A program made the translations under genes and the position numbers. Shown here one piece after another: positions 56,101-64,000 of a stretch of 64,000 nucleotides of DNA. The notes beneath the pieces were generated by a model. That model saw only the letters and a list, made by a program, of their open reading frames with translations. It was not told the DNA's origin and did no database searches. The stretch is from Patiria pectinifera. Lineage: Eukaryota; Echinodermata; Asteroidea; Valvatida; Asterinidae. Position 1 is the first letter of the stretch, and each line of letters begins with the position of its first letter. The DNA lies in the NCBI GenBank assembly GCA_029964075.1, contig CM057149.1:26984197-27048196 (forward strand), given 5' to 3'.

Positions 56101-58600
56101 GCTTGTCCACTGAAATGACACAATAATATTGACATTGAAATTAATAGTATCCTGGGAGTTTATTTTAATGAAAATGTATAGTTTCCTCAAAATTTGAGTT
56201 GGAGCGTGCACATTTATTCATTGTTATCCCACATGAATAACTGTCTACTGCAATCAAGAAAAAAAGTTATGAGGTTCAAAATGTCTGAAAGTGGGACCTC
56301 CATTTACTGGGGCTTGGAGATGTATTCTGGATCATTTCATTGTACACCCAAAAGTGCACTTTACTTACAAACTCTTCATTTTACTTTCTCATCCCTTGAA
56401 ATTATTAGGTTACTGAGCGTTAGCTCATTTCCTTATATTTTGAAGCCCTGGGATAAGTAGAGATGCTTTTTTGGAAATTGTGGCGTGATCACCACGCTAT
56501 ATAATATATAGTGCTTATATGGCGCTTTATACCAAAGGTCTCAAAGTGCTTCACAATTATTACCCCTGTTCATCAAGCCATGAGACCAGTTTCTGCAGCA
56601 GATCAAGATTAACTAAGTTAACTTTAAATTATGAAGAAAAAAAAAATCCCCCGCCCCCCAAAAAACCATTATTGTTGACCACAAATGTCTGCTGCTGGGT
56701 GAAACGAAGTTGAGTATTGAATTTGATCAGAACATTGAATACGGAGTTTATTGGTAGGACAACACTGCAAAACTTGTTCATTAAAAATTGTACATTAAGA
56801 TTGCCATTTAAATCAGTTATACAACGGTTTTTATACACACAACAAGTTGGGAGATTTCCTTTTAGGTTTAAGTGCAGACGTAGTTTATTCAGTAAAGGCG
56901 CACAAGAATTGTCTGCAGATGTACACGTAGAGAAAACACTATAAGAGGTTAGCATGTCCACCAAGTGGGGCCTTCCTATTTTACGCGGCCTGAATAATAC
57001 TAACCCTGGATCATTTACAAGTGCATTTGACTGATAACGTTGTCTTGTAATTCATGAGGAAAAATATACGAAACAACCAGGATACCGAGCGAGGGATCGA
57101 TTTCTTTGTTTTTACAGCACTAGGATGCCAAACGGATCTGTATCGAAGATGTGGCGTGATCACCACATAACTAGACGAGTCTTTAGAAACCTCTCAATTG
57201 TCAGCAAAAAGTATTAAATGGACAGAAAGGGAAAATGATCCAACATACATCCGTTCACGCATGTCTATTAATTACGGAAAAATACTGTATTTAAGGGGTC
57301 TGCTGGATCTGTATCCCGGGTCCTTTATATCATCGAACAGTAAACACTTCATTTTACTAATAAAATTTCCTTCTGTTTTGTAAGTTAGAAGGGAAATGAA
57401 TACGAAATTACCAGGATACCGAGAGAGCGTGGGCTCGATGTCCGTGTTATTTATGAAGCCATGGGATATCAAACGGATATTTATCGAAATTGGAGGCGTG
57501 ATCATACCGAAAGAAGAAACGGGTTAAGATGATTAATGACCGCTGTGAAATGTGTCCGTAGCACACCAGCACAGTAGCGATTATTTACTTGTTTGTTTAC
57601 ATGAGAATCAGTACATAACTGCTGTGAAATGTGTCCGTTGCACAACAGCCGATTTCTAAGATGATAGAGATTATTTCAACTTGTTTGTTTAGAAGAGTAT
57701 CATATATATTTGAGCAACACCCTTAATAAGACTAACTAGGTCCAGACCCCATCCCCTTCACCACCACCACCACCACCGCCACCACCACCCCCCGCCCCAA
57801 TCCCGCCAGTTTTCCTAGTTGCTAAGTCGCCAGGAAATCCCTGCCTCTTGGTTATAGGGAATTTCTGTATTAAATTTGATATTAACATTTAATTGTGACT
57901 TCATAGCTGAAATAGCAGGCCTATTGTGTAACTTCTTAATAGTAATTTCGTGTAAATACATCATATATATTTGCTCAGAGTCAAAAAATTGGATTTTTTT
58001 TTGATTTTTTTTTTACATATTCAGTTGCCAAATGTTCCTGTTGCACTGTGCACCTCCTGGACATATAATCTTTGGAGAAACTTGTCCTGCTCAGCTGGGT
58101 AATTTGGTTTTTGCGTATTTTTGATTTTCATGGGTTTGGTTATACTTGCCCTTCTTTTTGTTTTTGTTTTTGCTTTTGTTGCCTTTGACTGTTTTGCTCT
58201 GATAATTACTTTGTTTTCCTCGTTGATCTATTGGTGTGTTCTAATTTGGTTGCTTTAATGTGAGGTTAATTTATTTTGGGGTCGTTTTGGGGCCATTTTG
58301 TTTTGACGCTAACATGGTTTATAATGGATTATTATGATCTTATAGTTATTTCTACTTTATAATTGTGTTTTGGTCTGACACACCATTCATGACAGTTTTT
58401 CACAAACGTTTGTCTAGACCATGTACCAGGAAAATGTTTCTTTTTAGTAGATTTTAAATTATTGTCCAAAGATAACAAATAAAATAAATTAAATAAATAT
58501 TATTACTGCTCACCTTCACAAAAGTTCACTTTTAAAGTTTACAGTAATTTCTGAGAGTTTATACCGCTTTGTTGACAACGTTTAGTACAGGAGACATTTT
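56100..58600. repeat. Gene C upstream region, duplicate of 7280-9590
   Basis: Long stretches match the gene A upstream region in order, including the 5'-flank unit (copy 4, about 56812-57560) without the hAT MITE, the CAC microsatellite near 57760 and the T-rich block at 58010-58300. No gene is seen. The copy ties genes A and C together; gene B has a different upstream region. Confidence 0.7.
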
Positions 58601-58604
58601 TATT

Positions 58605-58945
58605 GTCCACAATATTCTCCAGTGTAGCACCATTGAGCTCGGCAAAACGCTAAGCTGCAACCATCTTTTCATGTGAAGCGAGCTAGGGCGATGTTCGCAC
58701 GTGCGTACCACACCCATGCGACAGTTTCACGGTTACTTCGAAAAGCGCATGCGTAACAGTCTACTACGCATGTGTACTTACCCTGTGCGTGAATACTCGC
58801 GCGGGCGCTTGGTTAACAGCAATAATAGCATCTGGCACGTGATGGTGAATGGACCAGTGAGAATTCAACTCTCGTTCATGAATATGTAAGAGGTATTGTA
58901 ATCATTCGTGCATAATTGTAATGATACTACAACGAAGGCTATCAT
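58605..58945 (+). promoter_or_regulatory. Conserved CpG-rich block upstream of gene C
   Basis: This is the counterpart of 9590-9925, with GCGCATGCG and ACGCATGTG at the same spacing. Differences from the gene A copy are mostly single substitutions. Function is inferred from position and conservation. Confidence 0.4.
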
Positions 58946-59061
58946 CCCTTGAAATTCGGCTGAGCGTTGGCTCGTATCAATAGTATTTTGAAGCCCTGGG
59001 ATGTAAAACCTTTCTTAACAAAGCTCTAAAAAAAAAAATTAAAAAAAAAAAAACGTTATCC

Positions 59062-59068
59062 TATAAAA
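59062..59068 (+). promoter_or_regulatory. TATA box of gene C
   Basis: TATAAAA occurs in the identical context to gene A (ttatcctataaaacccaggc), 91 bp upstream of the start codon. Upstream lies the same flank submotif (gaaattcggctgagcgttgg). Confidence 0.7.
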
Positions 59069-59158
59069 CCCAGGCACGCCTCAAACTCCGAAGCAGACCT
59101 GATCTGAGAGTGACGCCTTACAGTTGGTCAACCCGTCAACCAAGCTAACGTTGCAACG

Positions 59159-59207
59159 ATGTCATCTACTGCCATTCTGAAACTGTGTCTGGTCATTGCG
59201 CTTTTTC
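59159..59207 (+). CDS. Gene C exon 1: signal-peptide exon
   Basis: ATG followed by 15 more codons and one base encodes MSSTAILKLCLVIALF. This is close to gene A (MSSITTLKLCLVIAIF) and gene B (MSSTFLKLCLVIALIG), and is followed by gtaagt. Only this exon lies in the window: in gene A the next exon is 6.6 kb away, and gene C sequence runs only 4.8 kb further. The rest of the gene should lie just beyond 64000. Confidence 0.8.
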
Positions 59208-61894
59208 GTAAGTTCAAATCATTTCATTTCAATATCGTTCGTATATACTCCACTACGTCCAATTAATCTACCTATTTGTTTTACTAACTCTCAAAAGCAA
59301 CTTTTTTTTCTCTCTCTCTATGCGCTCTACAATTCAAGGAGTGAAACTAGGAACTTGACGATTCAGAGTGAAAAGTACTCTTATTGAAACACTTTTTGAA
59401 AATAAAACACCATTTCCACATTCAAATTTCTAGTGAAGAGTCAAATGAAAACTCGATTGAATTAATTTTACCCGAAATCGTTTTACCTAGTTCATTATAG
59501 GATGGAGTGAATTGTTACACTTAAGAGGAACTATCCACACCTGTTTGTCTTGAATGATCCATTTGGGAAAATTCATCCAATGTGACACTTAATTGTCTGG
59601 GGATGTATTTTTTGTAAATGTTGGTTTTTCCGCTCAGTTTTTCGCAACTTGGTCATTCAGTCAGACAGATTGTTCGTCCCATTTCAGGAGGTTTTTGGGG
59701 AGCCGGGTACGATTGCGGTTTCTAATTAGCAGTATAGAGCATTATTTTGATTTAACTTATGTAAATGTTGTCAAGTGAGCGAATGGTCCAAATTTGTCGT
59801 GGAAGCAAATTCAATTTCATTTGTTAGTTTTCGATTTCGCACTGAGTAAGCGAATTTAATTTTCAATAAAAGTGCATCGGAATTAGGTGAGAATTTAATT
59901 TGGCATTGGCAATTCGCTAAAAATCAATCTATTTGCGATAAAAACAATAATTTTCATTCAAAGAATTGTTTGTGATTTTCATAATCTTTTTATTGTTTTC
60001 CCCTTCAATTTCGCAACTTGTCCATTCAATCAGAAAGAATATTCATTCCATGTTCGTGAGGTTTCAGAGAGTCGGGTTCGAATACAGTTTCTAAATCGCA
60101 GTTGGAGCATTCGATTTCGTTTCAGTGTGTTCAAACGTTGTCGCGACAGAAATTCTATTTCGTTTGTTGGTTTTGTATTTGGCATTGAGTAGGCGAATTT
60201 GTTAGAAAAAGTTTTCCTTTTCAACGAAGTTGCAATGGAATTAAGAGTCAACTCTATTTGGAATTTGCATTTCGCCAAACGTCAATCGTATTAGCCAAAA
60301 GAATATTTGTTCCATTTATAGAAATGTATACGATTTTTTGTATTCATGTGATTTTTCCACAAAGTGATCATATCAACTAAACAAAATGGGCACTTAGGTC
60401 TGCACAGAGAAATCTGTCTTTTTTACGCGGTATTTGATCGGCAAGTGTTCAACCTTTATTTCATTTGGCACTTTATACAGTTTTAAGTACTTTGTGCATT
60501 TTTGTAATGTTTCATTCCATGCAGGCATTCATATTATTCTTTGAAATACCTCTACATTCCTTTACTAAACTTTCCGAAATTTTATGTCATTTTTGATCTG
60601 TATGTTGCTAATGCAAAGTGCCTAAATGCAAAGTGCCTTTTTGTAAACGAATTGCCCCAAAATGAATTCCCGAGCAAAATTTAAATCCAAAGATCACGAA
60701 ATTAAATGCATGCAAGTTACGTAATTTGCTGCCTACTTTTTTACGCGAGAACGAAGATACCCTGAAATAATTTGAACTTTCCCTTAATTTATTCAGGTGT
60801 GAAAACGCTTGCTCTTTTTAGTGCGAATTTGAATGAAGAAACTGCCCAATTACATAAACAAGTTCGAAAAATTGGACGGAAAAATCTTTATTATAACTTC
60901 CGCCTAAAGATGTTCCGCGTACTATTCAAAAGTTTTACTTCGATGAGTAGATTTCTTTTTTCAATTGCTATTTTCCTAGAAATATAAAAGTTATCCACTT
61001 TGCAGTGGCGCACCCAAGGGGCAGGGGGGCCTGGGGCGGGCCTGAGCCTCCCCCCCCCCCCAAGAGGTTGCCTTTTTGGGGTTTGTTTGGGGTTTTGTTT
61101 GTTTGTTTTTTTTGTGTAATTTTTTTTAGTCCCACGATTGACCTTGGTGATATGTATGTGGCCTTTTTTCGAGTAGTATAATAGGGGTGTAAGTGGGGCC
61201 ACCAACGTCAAAATATTCCCCCTCCGAGAAAAAAAAAACACTTTTTTTCTGCGGCCAAGAATTTTGGGTAAAATATTTTTTTAAATGTTTACTTCTAAAC
61301 AATTTGAAAAAAATTGTGAGCCCCCCCCCCCCCCCCCCCGCGGCAAATCCTGGGTGAGCCAGTTTAGATAGTGACCTATTTCTTCACAAATTTAAATTCT
61401 AGCTGCCAGACAACAGTTTGGCTTTTGCAAAGCGGGTTATTTGTGCACAAAATGAAATCACTTTTTCATATAGTTGCAGACGCTAAAAATTGGAATAAAG
61501 TAGGATAAACAAAAATTTGCAAATTGAAAATCATTTCTTGAAGAACATGATGTATGCATCTTTCATTGAATCAGGTGTGAAAACGCTTGCCATTATATGT
61601 GAGAATTAAAATGAAAGTTTTGCATAACGGAATTAGCAAGATGTGAAATTGCATAGAAAAACCTGTAATGTGGTTGGGTTCTCAAGAATTATTAGTCGAC
61701 AAAGCCTTTGTCGACAAAGCCTTCGTCAACAAAGCCTTAATTAATTTGTCGACCGTCACCAAAAGCTATCAATTCTTTTTGCAAAGGGGTAGCTCGAATG
61801 TTAGGTTAGGTAATAAATGAGGCTAGTATAAACATTGTTTGGGTTAAACCTTTTTTTATAAAGGGAGCGTGTGTGCCAATCAGTGATGTAGTGC

Positions 61895-62060
61895 CTTGAT
61901 GCTGGGCCTTGGCCTTAAGGCTGCCTTAAGGCTGGATTTAAGGGCCTTGGCTTTGGCCTCGAGGCTTGAGGGCAAAAGCCTTGGCCTTGGCCTTGGCCTT
62001 GAGGGTTCAGGGCCTTGCAATTTTGAGTCAAGGCTCTTCAAGGCCCATAGATTTTTGCAT
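61895..62060. repeat. (GGCCTT)n repeat, block 1
   Basis: Irregular ggccttggccttgag hexamer-type repeats occur here. A second block lies at 62970-63075 with the same style and orientation about 1.07 kb away. The intervening DNA has a 63-codon frame (62280-62471) with no recognised domain. Confidence 0.6.
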
Positions 62061-62594
62061 TTTCCAGATAAATCTGTTCGAAATTTTGCTGTTACCATTT
62101 TAATCGTATTACCATGGAGGAGGGAAGCATCCTATAGATTTGTGTGTTGGGCACACTTCCACGTTTATAGCATCACATTTTGTTACCATTGTAATATATT
62201 TGCTGCAAAAATATTCCGTACACTTGTGGGGCTAATGAGATGATCACTTTAATTGCATATAACTATGGAATAGATCTGATTGGTTGTATATGTCTCCCTG
62301 ATAAGTGCTAAAGATTTGCATGTATCTGTTTTAGATAATGCTGATATTTCTGACCATGTTGGGCCAGCAAATACAAATTTCCTAAATCAGTTTCTTGGAT
62401 CCCCTTTTGTTACACTTGGGAGAACTGTGTGTCAATATAGAAGTAAATCGTTATTTTGTTCAGTTAAATAATATTGAAGACCTGAACTTATACTTTAATA
62501 GAAACAGTGCAGTCATAAAACGGTGTAGGCCTATGCGAGCATGTTGATTGCCATTAAAGAAATGTTGTTCTTCGTAACGAGCAATTCGTGATGA

Positions 62595-62906
62595 TAAGGG
62601 CGGATCCAGGGGGCCAAAAGGGGCCATGCCCCCCTCCCCCCCAAAAAAGAAACCTTTTTTTTATGTGACGTCTTAATAAAGGCAGGCTATGAGTACACCA
62701 CCATCTTTTCCTAAAAAAACATTGGTTAAAATGGTCAGAATGGTCAAATCGCACCACAGAGCATCTCGAATCCAATTTTTTTCGGGGCCCTTAAGCGGGC
62801 CCTGAAGCCCAAGCCGTATTTTTTTGACCCACTTTTTTTTGGGGGGAGCTAAATTTCTTCCCCCCCCCCCAAAAAAAAAAAAAATTGTGTTCTGGGTCCG
62901 CCCTTA
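62595..62906. mobile_element. hAT-like MITE in gene C intron 1
   Basis: A 312-bp insert runs from TAAGGGCGGATCCAGG to GGTCCGCCCTTA and is flanked exactly by CGTGATGA (62587-62594 and 62907-62914). It belongs to the same family as 627, 6000 and 27535, with long G/C homopolymers inside. Confidence 0.75.
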
Positions 62907-64000
62907 CGTGATGATGTGTCACTCTTGTGACTATAATTAGTTCTATATCAGTGGTCATTTCATAAAACAGGGCCTTGGCCCTGGCCTTGGCCTTGGCCTT
63001 GAGGGTTAAGACTTGGCCTTCGCCTCGAGGCTTGAGGGTCAAAGCCTTGGCCTTGGCCTTGAGGATTAAAGCCTTTGCTCCAACACTGGTGCCAATAGAG
63101 TGGAGACCATCTTAAGTAATTTACTTTAATGAGAAGTGGCATATAGATCTTCACTTTTTTTATAACTCTGTTCCCTTCCAAAATTGGATCACAGATGAAA
63201 ACGAAACTTTCGTGAACAGAACCATATCACTTTTATTTTGCTTGCACCAGAAACAAACAAAAATCGCCCGTGTCTCAATACCTTTTTCACACAGCGGCGT
63301 GCGTGGGATTGAGCTGCTTATGTTGGTGTGTGGGTGCATTTGTTTATGGTGTAAATCGCCCACACACCGTACGTGCAAATTCACCGGTAAAAAACCAATG
63401 AGAGCTATTGCAAAAACGTTAGAGTATGACCAAAGGAAAAGGGAAGAGGAACAATAGAAAATCCTCGATTCACACCATAAACAAACGAGCTAGGGTGTGT
63501 GGGAGTTTTATGGCACACTGAACAAAGGGATGTCTCTACAAGGATACAAATTCCCGGTATGGTGTGGTATTTTGGTAGGCCCCCGATTTTTTCGTAGGCC
63601 TGCCCCCGATTTTTTCGTAGGCCCTTGGCACAGTGCCTACTGTGCCTATTGGATACTCCGGGCCTGTATATAACAAAGTGTGGGTCGCCGTCAGAGTTCG
63701 TTGATTGAACTTTCGGTGTCTTTTTGTTGTTGTTTTTTTCTATCTTTTTAATCTGTCCTTTTTTTACGCGGTGTTTCATCTGCAAGTGTTCACCCTTTAT
63801 TTTTTTTATGCACTTTACATTTTTAAGTATATAGTATGTATTTTTGTAATATTTTATTTCATGCACGCATTCGTATTATTCTTTGAAAAACCTCTACATT
63901 CCTTTACAAAACTTGTTGGTAATGCAAAGTGCCTAAAGTCATGTGTTATTTTTGCGAAATTGAAATCCTAAGATCAAGAAATCACATGCACAAGCTACGT

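Larger units (their letters stand above)
59208..64000 (+). other. Gene C intron 1 (partial)
   Basis: 59208-60900 matches gene A intron 1 closely, and 63165-63720 matches gene A 16040-16640. Between them are a G/C-run insert at about 61004-61360, two CCTTGG-repeat blocks and a hAT-like MITE. From about 63760 the intron repeats its own 60420-60620 segment (cttctacgcggtgttt-like, gcaagtgttca, tttttgtaat). No exon is seen. Confidence 0.65.

Noticed and set aside
61895..63075. Two GGCCTT blocks about 1 kb apart as LTRs
   Set aside because: They are simple repeats of unequal length without TG...CA borders, a primer-binding site or a flanking duplication.

Overview
This is animal nuclear DNA. Genes are split by canonical GT-AG introns of 0.3-6.6 kb, coding density is only a few percent, and the rest is dense with MITEs, minisatellites and LINE fragments. 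Exon shuffling of F5/8 type C and SRCR domains, AT-rich introns and frequent tacatgta motifs suggest a marine invertebrate deuterostome such as an echinoderm, hemichordate or amphioxus. The sequence alone does not settle which. Nothing bacterial is visible: no operons, CRISPR, rRNA or confident tRNA gene.

The backbone is a head-to-tail array of three paralogous plus-strand genes. Gene A (10139-26931, 8 exons) is intact and predicts a secreted 418-residue protein: signal peptide, short acidic linker, one F5/8 type C (discoidin) domain, two SRCR domains and a short tail with no membrane anchor. Gene B (33059-44501) has the same eight exons but carries a 1-bp insertion in exon 5 and a 1-bp deletion in exon 6, so it looks like a pseudogene or a short F5/8C-only form. 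Gene C (59159 onward) shows only its TATA box and signal-peptide exon; the window ends inside its first intron. Secreted F5/8C plus SRCR proteins are usually pattern-recognition or adhesion molecules, and that role is inferred here.

Layout: 1-9590 is repeat-rich 5' flank (three copies of a roughly 1-kb unit, a GTCA-linked satellite, an 860-bp tandem duplication and a CpG-rich island). 9590-27070 is a conserved upstream block and gene A. 27070-33040 is intergenic, with a minus-strand coding remnant at 29055-29354. 32800-44630 is gene B. 44630-59060 is intergenic and holds a second copy of the same minus-strand remnant (54198-54737), split from gene B by a 6.3-kb insertion. 56100-59160 repeats the gene A upstream region, and 59159-64000 is gene C exon 1 and intron 1.

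The most striking structure is the 6322-bp insertion at 47673-53994. It has about 28-bp terminal inverted repeats and a 4-bp duplication (ATAT), and the uninterrupted site survives in the gene A paralogous flank at 28856-28859. It contains a 4.6-kb imperfect palindrome whose arms each carry a degenerate intron-containing THAP-type zinc-finger gene. A perfect 23-bp-stem hairpin sits at the palindrome centre, and two further MITEs are nested in the right arm with clean target-site duplications. Because the array and the palindrome supply empty sites, many insertions here can be dated relative to one another from the sequence itself.
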